From assembly GCA_965227155.1 (NCBI GenBank), contig OZ245731.1:4960001-5024000 (forward strand): a stretch of DNA of 64,000 nucleotides, in the 5' to 3' direction. Of this stretch, positions 63,801 through 64,000 are shown one piece after another. The notes under the pieces were generated by a model. It ran no database searches and was not told the DNA's origin. It worked only from the letters and a program-made list of their open reading frames with translations. Source of the DNA: UBA6059 sp965227155 (GTDB taxonomy: Bacteria; Bacteroidota; Bacteroidia; Cytophagales; Cyclobacteriaceae). The position numbers were made by a program, and so were the translations under genes. The stretch's first letter is position 1. Each line of letters starts with the position of its first letter.

Positions 63801-64000
63801 AAGGTCCTACAACTAGACAAGACGTTACGCTTGCTGATGGCCCTCCTGGTAATTTAAGTGTATGGATAAGAGATGGTAATGGATGTGATTATCAGGTAGA
63901 CTTTGAGATTGGAACCGATATTGTAGTTTACAATGGTGTTTCTGATAACAATGATGGTCTAAATGATATATTCCTGATAGACTGTATCGATTTCTTCCCT
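30872..64000 (+). CDS. Giant SprB-like repetitive surface adhesin, type B T9SS cargo (more than 11,043 aa; 3' end beyond window)
   Basis: The ATG at 30872 begins a signal peptide (…FVSTSVFAQ) and one frame stays open for 33,129 bp to the window edge; the start, the edge and both arrays share that frame. Residues about 23-55 have a DGVDNDGNGFVDCYDAAC motif resembling calcium-binding loops. Residues about 90-460 carry seven or eight FG-GAP-like motifs such as DVDGDGASEICVS (propeller head). A CARDB-like domain follows at about 557-670, a jelly-roll at about 743-873, a LamG-like domain at about 1256-1416 and another jelly-roll at about 2153-2308. The stalk is SprB-like Ig-fold repeats with W-YxG, GxYTV and GC signatures. 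It includes a 210-aa array (about 2587-5360) and a 222-aa array (about 6531-9367). The last residues, VYNGVSDNNDGLNDIFLID, begin a gliding-motility-associated sorting domain. By analogy with SprB it is exported by the T9SS with help from the upstream PorP/SprF protein. Confidence 0.93.
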   Translation, partial: MECIKKSLLVICAIFVSTSVFAQENCLDGVDNDGNGFVDCYDAACGQSTDCQNFYFGNAVQCQDEPTENPDFFIRQQWGSLDQTSNNATLPSIGDIDTDGIPEVISTNHLNRTVFVLNGATGDIEHQTTLGFDVARFNAIANIDNDDCGDIFVTQHEGRRIARLDCELNVLWEVNGTFNQGTGLPGLADFNQDGTPELYYRNEIRNAETGALIVQGESGNWDQNVFFGSIAVDILDDAACADCDGLELVEGDNIWAINIAAGTRTLVRDVNDIFASSGVSFFPKYFSGWGGSNWSAVAVADYNEDDHMDVLMSGALGSSNTSTTTVVFWDVFNNSVLTYAVPGNHVRGTGRINIADVDGDGNLNATFVSDQQLISLDENLNAIWVKGVDEGTSGFTGCTVFDFNGDGAAETVYRSEASLIIVDGVDGSTRTSLPCVSRTGSEYPIVSDVDGDGASEICVSCFTDNNFPFNPYDPNSAFGHIRVYEADNGENWQPSRGIWNQHAYFNVNINDDLTVPIEQQDHTRVFSEDICTDGENRAINTFLNQSPLLESTGCPSFVAPDITIADNLIINDPTCPTTEFDVTFTIENTGDSEIGGLLFVTFYDGNPAQSGTTRLNTSSVLLSLFEPGDTEDITMTVQGPGDAFELFVAINDPGTSAIPFSSPAGPIVECDLTNNFVNGPVNPNPFPLTVEKLKDNELCDDGKPNNGGARAYYFGTTGGDTEDIWLETFGDLSDNTQVDNGATGWSRTVDTNTDWGEVRTFNGNKVFEARDTDGEVVWTSEIIDISGFTDISVSANLIASDNMETNADYLRFYYVLDGGSETLADNGDQVGSFGEIIATVDNLNGSTLQLVARMNNTANNEQYRLDNIRVSGTTPQVTGAITNGFNFYWFEGPKDDPATFAEGPDFDGAYFPSMATGVYSVFGESAAAGCGSDTLEVEIFEVAPLFGDADVVITNVQDVTDCNTPNGILEAHVDDGGTPVTDGYEFTWYVGNDFTAPIGVQPRIENLEARSYSVVVEDVLTGCTVVKTGTVNSSLSKPILDAATTVDVTTCADLDAGQISITADGGQTAGYTFSYYDGPTIKAVADFEGGGTYSNLTAGDYTIEVRDNVSGCVSDPITVTIEDLTPSPNPTVAEIAPNTSCDTGSGILEADGDGIGTTAGFTFEWFAGHNTLNQYKLPNAEDDGRPQPGASHRLIEAREGNYTVRVTENATGCFRVLYTSVSADFEIPSFVDINEPFESGDAFSINDQAANSADGGYISLPQIVAGLDEITIQYWAKFTPGNYSTDQRLFSSGATGENQVLLWSDNHDGLAFVVKTTGGGRGRINSSYSATGWTQVTGTWNGNTGEMKLYSNGVLLGEDTHTGSGILRNAGPQMFLGRDNNPGYGKFEGIFDEFRLYNRVLSGVEINETMCTELTGNEPGLIAYYDFNTVIGTTVSDISGNGNDGTIVNATHPNGNTQIETIDESITCPNAGLGNNTSCDASAPNGVIDISDKVTPASGDYTFRLYEGFTLATLLETNTSGVFSGYEGGFYTVTVEDNTTNCITVPATVSLNDLTDAPNIVSSVRNDISCFSGGGLGEVDIFVSSATNEPVNGYQIEIFDSPTTNPSDLLETVTILDGSTGYTFTGLDDGLKRVRVTNLDVSCVATTDVLLDDLSTKPLIRSTRVADNTSCDGTLNTGVISISQITDAGITYPRTTEPTIEDLDNNFSYRWYSGSLADEANRIQISSVDYDSVSLDLSQIDPSFYSGDGKYTVVVVSDSTGCISNPVTRTINTIPVFPDAVTGQVQPNTSCGAAPGDGIANAYVIDPEEGIDLPANRLFEEDGYTFEWFDNNTDADTDGFIDGTPIDTGDTTTVGLQSATYYVQITNNASGCTTIANITIGSTPTQPLVTLDDPNTTENTNCQAPYNGVIEVDISLLGDPVTDFTGYTFNWYEGNGTGGQNITATGELSDGSSVSGANTNRLVNVAGDSTYTLVVTGANGCVSDAFVYTTGNNPVGPNIAVVQDFPSTGCNIGNGQATVTVDGITVAAGYTYQWYLGSSTDVDDELPGTANPNAFNVNDEPYQIGGLEPGVYTVAVTDNTTGCTSTAAVTILDEKEDPLPIDEDLIVIDAVTSCAFDNGIIDISEIIDVTQQVRINNVNGGFDSLDIRSVSNHEQSFNGGRIKTFDQSDIEGWSTTAADQRIEIWHESNTVRPHEAYDGEHWAEINANNVAALYFDLNTQPGVEMVWRFAHRGRAGTDELGLYIGATGQPLVEIGTFQSNNDQWYVYEGTYTVPDGQYFTRFEYRAISTHTGNNSVGNFIDGVEFFMDPYNYRGFLTNDLTGDPEFDDGTGVFDSLQSTSYTFFIRDNFTGCESDPIQIIVNDETSLPTATQILTGPETVDNTVCDTTLIPGPAQFNGQITVQVDEGNSEDYTYTWFAGQSTDPSDVLTNDGTSAIDGTDTTSVNGSPDIILSNIPGGTYTLELTEKSTGCVNVLEYSINDDTDAITTFNLNSSISSNPNTICVGGTGYPNGSIEFAPGVLNAAGGSGDYNFKYYIGTSVNTMADDSVNANVLPNLAPETYTVVIVDNQTGCTTLPFTIDVNDEPIRPDFSPIAVSPTGPTQNNTVCDETLATGGFNGQITVAPDVAGTSANYSYQWYSGASTDPADLIAAETDSVISGIEGGDYTVLIADLVNACDTAITVSIINDTNDEFTTFDLTGDATANDVTACVGGTGFPDGSIILDVTALNAGPVNGSGDYTFRIYAGTSAVGAPDSTDASAPYDFTNLPTGDYTVEVVDNVSGCTTLPITLNVGESPDRPDFSPIAVSPTGPTQNNTVCDETLATGGFNGQITVAPDVAGTSANYSYQWYSGASTDPADLIAAETDSVISGIEGGDYTVLIADLVNACDTAITVSIINDTNDEFITFDLTGDATANDVTACVGGTGFPDGSIILDVTALNAGPVNGSGDYTFRIYAGTSAVGAPDSTDASAPYDFTNLPTGDYTVEVVDNVSGCTTLPITLNVGESPDRPDFSPIAVSPTGPTQNNTVCDETLATGGFNGQITVAPDVAGTSANYSYQWYSGASTDPADLIAAETDSVISGIEGGDYTVLIADLVNACDTAITVSIINDTNDEFTTFDLTGDATANDVTACVGGTGFPDGSIILDVTALNAGPVNGSGDYTFRIYAGTSAVGAPDSTDASAPYDFTNLPTGDYTVEVVDNVSGCTTLPITLNVGESPDRPDFSPIAVSPTGPTQNNTVCDETLATGGFNGQITVAPDVAGTSANYSYQWYSGASTDPADLIAAETDSVISGIEGGDYTVLIADLVNACDTAITVSIINDTNDEFTTFDLTGDATANDVTACVGGTGFPDGSIILDVTALNAGPVNGSGDYTFRIYAGTSAVGAPDSTDASAPYDFTNLPTGDYTVEVVDNVSGCTTLPITLNVGESPDRPDFSPIAVSPTGPTQNNTVCDETLATGGFNGQITVAPDVAGTSANYSYQWYSGASTDPADLIAAETDSVISGIEGGDYTVLIADLVNACDTAITVSIINDTNDEFTTFDLTGDATANDVTACVGGTGFPDGSIILDVTALNAGPVNGSGDYTFRIYAGTSAVGAPDSTDASAPYDFTNLPTGDYTVEVVDNVSGCTTLPITLNVGESPDRPDFSPIAVSPTGPTQNNTVCDETLATGGFNGQITVAPDVAGTSANYSYQWYSGASTDPADLIAAETDSVISGIEGGDYTVLIADLVNACDTAITVSIINDTNDEFTTFDLTGDATANDVTACVGGTGFPDGSIILDVTALNAGPVNGSGDYTFRIYAGTSAVGAPDSTDASAPYDFTNLPTGDYTVEVVDNVSGCTTLPITLNVGESPDRPDFSPIAVSPTGPTQNNTVCDETLATGGFNGQITVAPDVAGTSANYSYQWYSGASTDPADLIAAETDSVISGIEGGDYTVLIADLVNACDTAITVSIINDTNDEFITFDLTGDATANDVTACVGGTGFPDGSIILDVTALNAGPVNGSGDYTFRIYAGTSAVGAPDSTDASAPYDFTNLPTGDYTVEVVDNVSGCTTLPITLNVGESPDRPDFSPIAVSPTGPTQNNTVCDETLATGGFNGQITVAPDVAGTSANYSYQWYSGASTDPADLIAAETDSVISGIEGGDYTVLIADLVNACDTAITVSIINDTNDEFTTFDLTGDATANDVTACVGGTGFPDGSIILDVTALNAGPVNGSGDYTFRIYAGTSAVGAPDSTDASAPYDFTNLPTGDYTVEVVDNVSGCTTLPITLNVGESPDRPDFSPIAVSPTGPTQNNTVCDETLATGGFNGQITVAPDVAGTSANYSYQWYSGASTDPADLIAAETDSVISGIEGGDYTVLIADLVNACDTAITVSIINDTNDEFTTFDLTGDATANDVTACVGGTGFPDGSIILDVTALNAGPVNGSGDYTFRIYAGTSAVGAPDSTDASAPYDFTNLPTGDYTVEVVDNVSGCTTLPITLNVGESPDRPDFSPIAVSPTGPTQNNTVCDETLATGGFNGQITVAPDVAGTSANYSYQWYSGASTDPADLIAAETDSVISGIEGGDYTVLIADLVNACDTAITVSIINDTNDEFITFDLTGDATANDVTACVGGTGFPDGSIILDVTALNAGPVNGSGDYTFRIYAGTSAVGAPDSTDASAPYDFTNLPTGDYTVEVVDNVSGCTTLPITLNVGESPDRPDFSPIAVSPTGPTQNNTVCDETLATGGFNGQITVAPDVAGTSANYSYQWYSGASTDPADLIAAETDSVISGIEGGDYTVLIADLVNACDTAITVSIINDTNDEFTTFDLTGDATANDVTACVGGTGFPDGSIILDVTALNAGPVNGSGDYTFRIYAGTSAVGAPDSTDASAPYDFTNLPTGDYTVEVVDNVSGCTTLPITLNVGESPDRPDFSPIAVSPTGPTQNNTVCDETLATGGFNGQITVAPDVAGTSANYSYQWYSGASTDPADLIAAETDSVISGIEGGDYTVLIADLVNACDTAITVSIINDTNDEFTTFDLTGDATANDVTACVGGTGFPDGSIILDVTALNAGPVNGSGDYTFRIYAGTSAVGAPDSTDASAPYDFTNLPTGDYTVEVVDNVSGCTTLPITLNVGESPDRPDFSPIAVSPTGPTQNNTVCDETLATGGFNGQITVAPDVAGTSANYSYQWYSGASTDPADLIAAETDSVISGIEGGDYTVLIADLVNACDTAITVSIINDTNDEFTTFDLTGDATANDVTACVGGTGFPDGSIILDVTALNAGPVNGSGDYTFRIYAGTSAVGAPDSTDASAPYDFTNLPTGDYTVEVVDNVSGCTTLPITLNVGESPDRPDFSPIAVSPTGPTQNNTVCDETLATGGFNGQITVAPDVAGTSGNYTYQWYTGGSTDIANILASQTDSVLVGVEGGTYTVSITDNLNNCDTTITASINNEGGTVEIPTDLVTDAIDTTHVTVCLGAINYPNGAISLEGTDLLPSTGSFDVTWFWGTSVDSSRVITDGANMGTLKSTDPYAQAVDLSDSLTLQNVDPGFYTVRLIDRNTGCISDPVTIEIEDQSTPIAFDIEVIQDNFSCDNSNPTGEIDVNVTGGDGSAGYLFEWFNGTSALGAPFDTENDGAPTTTNSNQTSLSNGSYTVRVTDNATGCFDIQTVNIIRSIPQIVVTLGQTDQNECNPPNGSAYIADIDTIFTNGTPRGYVGDFQFHWYAGQDTTGNAIDPGVEASASTDSLQNQAAGYYTVFVSDNASNCVASLRTIEIIDDVSGNAPIVDFEPNIVPSSCAAENGQLTAEVTHSNPVSFEWFQGSADYTPVDSAGQGLEDGDILIGGTIGVDLDTLTGPDRAVIANAIPGLYTLVVTDETTGCRFQSTYDLPYNGIQATTTLTIDHVTDCPDNGTARVALADNIEISYNEVDKSGDFNLLDSIQDNLGNVLGVVSDTTNQNASPTGSIRVSVLTGDFTGLTEFETIDGSTTITNGSVAEIGNIATSFDDIGQYNIYLYAGSGVPADRFSGYDVVNSVGVVLRFPYVYDAQSGRLYDGDGNDITPGIPTPISQSDTASFPGLPSGTYTAIAREDTTVAFPGGRGTVAFGELCFSLAATDSVFQKAFTPLLDSISITNNSICDPSIAGNNNGGIRAYARREAEDSTTVAMNFHWYFGPDTSGGILDSDSIGFSTSGASVNPSETVFADFGDSGDTLAAGDYTLVLETISSAAFNGNPFGNTCFSDTITFTVQNSPTDHILTQAKVTDVTNCEPIDSGIISVWSDEFVSNGLATDTATIAGYDFEFYDSDRNIIQAFGVDTVLNNQEAGIYFILGRHKASGCFTDTLQVEIEFITTEPIITFGAPTLNTSCDPDVNEGNGEILFTIANPEINSDYEYKWFVGNDTTGLQLVNGGSITGAAGIINHADPADYTRTLAGIAGGTYTLAVYDRQPTSSNCVVVSTFVLEDNIAVLSLNALAGDAAIAPNTSCSNTPSTGYIKIDSVREDGVAIAITNDYTINWPTYATDAGILATRDINNDSLYNLPAGTYKAQIFNNITQCSLSDSAVFVVEEIIVNPAITLVTKTADAFCDNTGERGDGTVEIAVSEDGNPANLAVYTIEWYRGNSTAAGDQIFPVEGANNLRGSARDLSAGDFTSLDSLASGDYTVVVTKDPATAPNAGCSVTSVFNITIDQPTLTIAQADVNSQDNQNCANPNGYVTITAVSEDGNNAAFPLSDYSFDWEKDGAAFAGTVSDSLGGTGNSIIELDSGNYTVTATNTVTGCVTNATFSIGLDDIGVNPAITLVTKTADAFCDNTGERGDGTVEIAVSEDGNPANLAVYTIEWYRGNSTAAGDQIFPVEGANNLRGSARDLSAGDFTSLDSLASGDYTVVVTKDPATAPNAGCSVTSVFNITIDQPTLTIAQADVNSQDNQNCANPNGYVTITAVSEDGNNAAFPLSDYSFDWEKDGAAFAGTVSDSLGGTGNSIIELDSGNYTVTATNTVTGCVTNATFSIGLDDIGVNPAITLVTKTADAFCDNTGERGDGTVEIAVSEDGNPANLAVYTIEWYRGNSTAAGDQIFPVEGANNLRGSARDLSAGDFTSLDSLASGDYTVVVTKDPATAPNAGCSVTSVFNITIDQPTLTIAQADVNSQDNQNCANPNGYVTITAVSEDGNNAAFPLSDYSFDWEKDGAAFAGTVSDSLGGTGNSIIELDSGNYTVTATNTVTGCVTNATFSIGLDDIGVNPAITLVTKTADAFCDNTGERGDGTVEIAVSEDGNPANLAVYTIEWYRGNSTAAGDQIFPVEGANNLRGSARDLSAGDFTSLDSLASGDYTVVVTKDPATAPNAGCSVTSVFNITIDQPTLTIAQADVNSQDNQNCVNPNGYVTITAVSEDGNNAAFPLSDYSFDWEKDGAAFAGTVSDSLGGTGNSIIELDSGNYTVTATNTVTGCVTNATFSIGLDDIGVNPAITLVTKTADAFCDNTGERGDGTVEIAVSEDGNPANLAVYTIEWYRGNSTAAGDQIFPVEGANNLRGSARDLSAGDFTSLDSLASGDYTVVVTKDPATAPNAGCSVTSVFNITIDQPNLTIAQADVNSQDNQNCANPNGYVTITAVSEDGNNAAFPLSDYSFDWEKDGAAFAGTVSDSLGGTGNSIIELDSGNYTVTATNTVTGCVTNATFSIGLDDIGVNPAITLVTKTADAFCDNTGGRGDGTVEIAVSEDGNPANLAVYTIEWYRGNSTAAGDQIFPVEGANNLRGSARDLSAGDFTSLDSLASGDYTVVVTKDPATAPNAGCSVTSVFNITIDQPTLTIAQADVNSQDNQNCANPNGYVTITAVSEDGNNAAFPLSDYSFDWEKDGAAFAGTVSDSLGGTGNSIIELDSGNYTVTATNTVTGCVTNATFSIGLDDIGVNPAITLVTKTADAFCDNTGERGDGTVEIAVSEDGNPANLAVYTIEWYRGNSTAAGDQIFPVEGANNLRGSARDLSAGDFTSLDSLASGDYTVVVTKDPATAPNAGCSVTSVFNITIDQPNLTIAQADVNSQDNQNCANPNGYVTITAVSEDGNNAAFPLSDYSFDWEKDGAAFAGTVSDSLGGTGNSIIELDSGNYTVTATNTVTGCVTNATFSIGLDDIGVNPAITLVTKTADAFCDNTGGRGDGTVEIAVSEDGNPANLAVYTIEWYRGNSTAAGDQIFPVEGANNLRGSARDLSAGDFTSLDSLASGDYTVVVTKDPATAPNAGCSVTSVFNITIDQPTLTIAQADVNSQDNQNCANPNGYVTITAVSEDGNNAAFPLSDYSFDWEKDGAAFAGTVSDSLGGTGNSIIELDSGNYTVTATNTVTGCVTNATFSIGLDDIGVNPAITLVTKTADAFCDNTGERGDGTVEIAVSEDGNPANLAVYTIEWYRGNSTATGDQIFPVEGANNLRGSARDLSAGDFTSLDSLASGDYTVVVTKDPATAPNAGCSVTSVFNITIDQPTLTIAQADVNSQDNQNCANPNGYVTITAVSEDGNNAAFPLSDYSFDWEKDGAAFAGTVSDSLGGTGNSIIELDSGNYTVTATNTVTGCVTNATFSIGLDDIGVNPAITLVTKTADAFCDNTGERGDGTVEIAVSEDGNPANLAVYTIEWYRGNSTAAGDQIFPVEGANNLRGSARDLSAGDFTSLDSLASGDYTVVVTKDPATAPNAGCSVTSVFNITIDQPTLTIAQADVNSQDNQNCANPNGYVTITAVSEDGNNAAFPLSDYSFDWEKDGAAFAGTVSDSLGGTGNSIIELDSGNYTVTATNTVTGCVTNATFSIGLDDIGVNPAITLVTKTADAFCDNTGERGDGTVEIAVSEDGNPANLAVYTIEWYRGNSTAAGDQIFPVEGANNLRGSARDLSAGDFTSLDSLASGDYTVVVTKDPATAPNAGCSVTSVFNITIDQPTLTIAQADVNSQDNQNCANPNGYVTITAVSEDGNNAAFPLSDYSFDWEKDGAAFAGTVSDSLGGTGNSIIELDSGNYTVTATNTVTGCVTNATFSIGLDDIGVNPAITLVTKTADAFCDNTGERGDGTVEIAVSEDGNPANLAVYTIEWYRGNSTAAGDQIFPVEGANNLRGSARDLSAGDFTSLDSLASGDYTVVVTKDPATAPNAGCSVTSVFNITIDQPTLTIAQADVNSQDNQNCANPNGYVTITAVSEDGNNAAFPLSDYSFDWEKDGAAFAGTVSDSLGGTGNSIIELDSGNYTVTATNTVTGCVTNATFSIGLDDIGVNPAITLVTKTADAFCDNTGERGDGTVEIAVSEDGNPANLAVYTIEWYRGNSTAAGDQIFPVEGANNLRGSARDLSAGDFTSLDSLASGDYTVVVTKDPATAPNAGCSVTSVFNITIDQPTLTIAQADVNSQDNQNCVNPNGYVTITAVSEDGNNAAFPLSDYSFDWEKDGAAFVDGTDGSISDSLGAVGNSIINLFDGVYSVTAINTITGCVTNATINITVEDSTVNPSIQLVENSADSYCDPDPETGDGVLEVSIGTAAGIDINEYFFRWWAGSDTLTAANEITNQSNFGGTIDVQNSDSSRLVGLPAGIYTVAAFDVNDPYNGCATIATYNVVEDTVIYEIRRANILTYANTNCDVTQPNGGVRITDILRDNVSVDLQNNGSDYAFTWVGLNAEAVQVTTASGAANDSVNSIAPGNYTVLVENLNPDLCQSVSVEITIEDEPSEPNVFFEASNDDTYCVNIDTDRGPNFAIGSGSLYLDLYHAGDTIDDPNGTVILNTDYIIEWYKDLADPTVRPGIGDPNFLFDNQGNVGNFEFVGTAQPDTIGGIADFTRVDSLTEGNYTIFVQKTATAINPNDQYRLCGEIATYEVGDSSLDPDQISISQPIADADYTFGVGKNDNFNCDPTAFNGYIEITEVIELTTSVTGAGLDNYDFEWFMGDISTPFNDPANGSIVDGANGTNTRIENIEGGIYLVRATNGTTGCIAEEVSITIEDRPIDPVIDFVDKTASTFCNAAAGDGNGTLEVTFSETPGPFDAANYEIRWYRGTTVDPTQLLFSSEGEPATATVGDAINNGFTQLTGLSVGFYTIAINKVNTSPNLGCSTERTFEITEDLQFPNFNVPEGQLVQNTICSPIDGDAQYDGNGSISIIPANFNNPANPPVTDLTNFEWDVTYTDPGGTISAYVLDNAAQGTANGTWTLSATEIRMEGLEPGVYGFLAADINTGCQAASINVEIRDESIDPALGQINIYPDISCITNKDQLTDTGEGAIKLVEIDLDGEGTVATLPDANYEIEWFIGSDISTPVSNNSNFTVNAAGDSISGLVEGVYTITVRDLTTNCVGTQQIEVFREEVVPFITNFEANNNTFCAPNANGSIVILEASYQGQIVDFQPIVEEDTAGNFVRAIYPNGVDTIYSVQWFESDGTTPLPAEPADDTTPFEYEGLSGGTYLVGLQIDEDQCNSELVEVTILDNPLIPEIAFTILQADSTCAPNGYPNGQVTATASGTSTANGVAFTWYNANDLSTVVGTGDTLSNLVSGTYVLEVFDSLSACSNESEVFIDNVPPITEILDFAVTDPTQCDPANGTVEILEVSNNQIDRFVFDIYNEDPGRPISGTPAPILTIDSANLVFGERDSTYYIVGRDTLTGCTTTPLQVEFGDNTPDVDINLVSFTFQTNCDPARANGTITINANGVQDTALYSPTWYDSLGNVVEVNSFTADSLSAGDYTVIVTDLTSGCTFEAVYPMADDVDNPFEISATTSPNANCINPNGRLSVTIIDPRKPSFVYRYLWKIGTETPTESDFDYEGQLVENVASGEYTVVVIDTDDRFCESIQLTVTVEDVTVEPEFSLEQTAPLTNCDPLRPNGRARALLPNDDFFRYEFEWYVGTDTAGVEPYETGIEADSLFAITYGVVIKDVLTGCRNFETITIEDATVPPPVPDVTIGNNRTNCLRPNGTAFASVGGDVLDYTFTWYSFSDPNTPLGTGASINILDVGAYLVTTTSNETGCTSGATPLEILDEREPPVFTVETEISECGMDNGIARLIFERGFTEIDSVVWYHEGQILEGPTTRQDVTLADGPPGNLSVWIRDGNGCDYQVDFEIGTDIVVYNGVSDNNDGLNDIFLIDCIDFFP
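34637..35158 (+). other. LamG/concanavalin-like domain within the giant adhesin
   Basis: The segment reads ITIQYWAKFTPGNYSTDQRL, then WTQVTGTWNGNTGEMKLYSN, then GIFDEFRLYNRVLSGVEINE, and closes with GLIAYYDFN. This is the standard order of strands in LamG-type lectin-like folds, which bind glycans or other ligands in many secreted proteins. It interrupts the SprB-like repeats near residue 1300 and is a candidate ligand-binding site of the adhesin. Binding specificity cannot be inferred. Confidence 0.8.
38631..46951 (+). repeat. Tandem array A: about 13.2 near-identical units of 630 bp (210 aa)
   Basis: The landmark GGCCCGACTTCTCACC (or GACCCGAC…) starts at 38631 and recurs every 630 bp up to 46821, followed by a partial copy of about 130 bp. 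Sequence before 38631 and after 46951 is homologous at the protein level but strongly diverged. Each unit has two SprB-like domains of about 105 aa, each with two cysteines (VCDET and NACDT; TACVGG and SGCTT). Copies differ by only a few bases each and almost all changes are silent; the exception I noted is Thr/Ile at EFTTFD/EFITFD. There are no indels, so the frame is kept. Confidence 0.97.
50462..58974 (+). repeat. Tandem array B: about 12.8 near-identical units of 666 bp (222 aa)
   Basis: The landmark GTGAACCCTGCTATCACTC begins at 50462, 51128 and every 666 bp to 58454; the last copy stops at 58974 after 521 bp. Each unit again contains two SprB-like domains with two cysteines each (AFCDN and AGCSV; QNCANP and TGCVT). 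Sparse differences give E/G (GERG/GGRG), A/T (TAAG/TATG), T/N (QPTLT/QPNLT) and A/V (NCANP/NCVNP), plus silent changes. Units 5-6 and 7-8 carry the same variant set, showing that blocks of two units were duplicated. No unit breaks the frame. Confidence 0.97.
63917..64000 (+). other. Start of a type B T9SS sorting domain (gliding-motility-associated C-terminal domain), cut by window edge
   Basis: The final 28 codons read DIVVYNGVSDNNDGLNDIFL and continue to CIDFFP. This is the typical opening of the domain (xxVYNxVSPNGDGxNDxFxI, then xxFFP), which is usually about 85 aa and ends the protein. The 1079-residue neighbour has the same domain complete, closing with SGSIMLAR. About 55-60 codons are therefore expected beyond base 64000. 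Confidence 0.9.

Noticed and set aside
1..64000. Mobile elements, tRNA or rRNA genes, prophage
   Set aside because: No transposase, integrase, terminal repeats, or recognisable structural RNA sequence was found on reading; repeats are all inside coding frames.

Overview
The window looks like the chromosome of a gliding-type, T9SS-bearing member of Bacteroidota, most likely Cytophagales-like. The evidence is the gene content: a PorP/SprF-family protein, gliding-motility-associated (type B T9SS) C-terminal domains, PorT-like outer-membrane barrels, a Bacteroidota-type promoter candidate, and AT-rich single-copy sequence with no clear Shine-Dalgarno sites. I see no rRNA, tRNA, CRISPR array, integrase or insertion sequence. 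The genus cannot be fixed from what is visible.

Layout. (1) 1-12018, minus strand: a giant exported adhesin-like gene. It begins at 12018 with a signal peptide and Calx-beta repeats, including about 6.5 near-identical 369-bp units, and runs off the left edge through SbsA-like, FN3-like and Ig-like modules. A 2-bp deletion in one repeat breaks the frame at about 10461. (2) 12085-19284, minus strand: four tightly packed genes just upstream of that adhesin, in transcription order a TIR/DUF4062-like protein, a STAND NTPase with WD40 repeats, an outer-membrane barrel and a lipoprotein. With the adhesin they look like one operon. (3) 19353-25242, minus strand: a fusion of an ATP/ADP-carrier-like membrane domain, HEAT repeats and a cyclic-nucleotide-binding domain; a rhomboid protease; a histone-deacetylase-family hydrolase; and a PorT-like barrel. 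(4) 25482-64000, plus strand: a three-gene T9SS cassette made of a PorP/SprF protein with a SPOR domain, a 1079-residue FG-GAP protein with a type B sorting domain, and a giant open reading frame from 30872 to beyond the right edge.

The standout is that last gene. It has 11,043 uninterrupted codons inside the window, and the last residues are the start of a type B sorting domain, so only a few dozen codons should be missing. Its predicted product is well over 1 MDa. It carries an FG-GAP propeller head, jelly-roll and LamG-like modules, and then a long stalk of SprB-like Ig-fold repeats. Two parts of the stalk are recently amplified: about 13.2 copies of a 630-bp (210-aa) unit and about 12.8 copies of a 666-bp (222-aa) unit. 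Both units hold two related domains with two cysteines each, and variants are shuffled between copies as expected from unequal crossover or gene conversion.

How the genes may work together (inference): the PorP/SprF-SPOR protein would help export or anchor the two downstream type B cargos, as SprF does for SprB in Flavobacterium. The minus-strand operon would couple a cytoplasmic TIR/STAND module to an envelope barrel, a lipoprotein and a second giant adhesin. Domain names come from motif recognition, not database searches.
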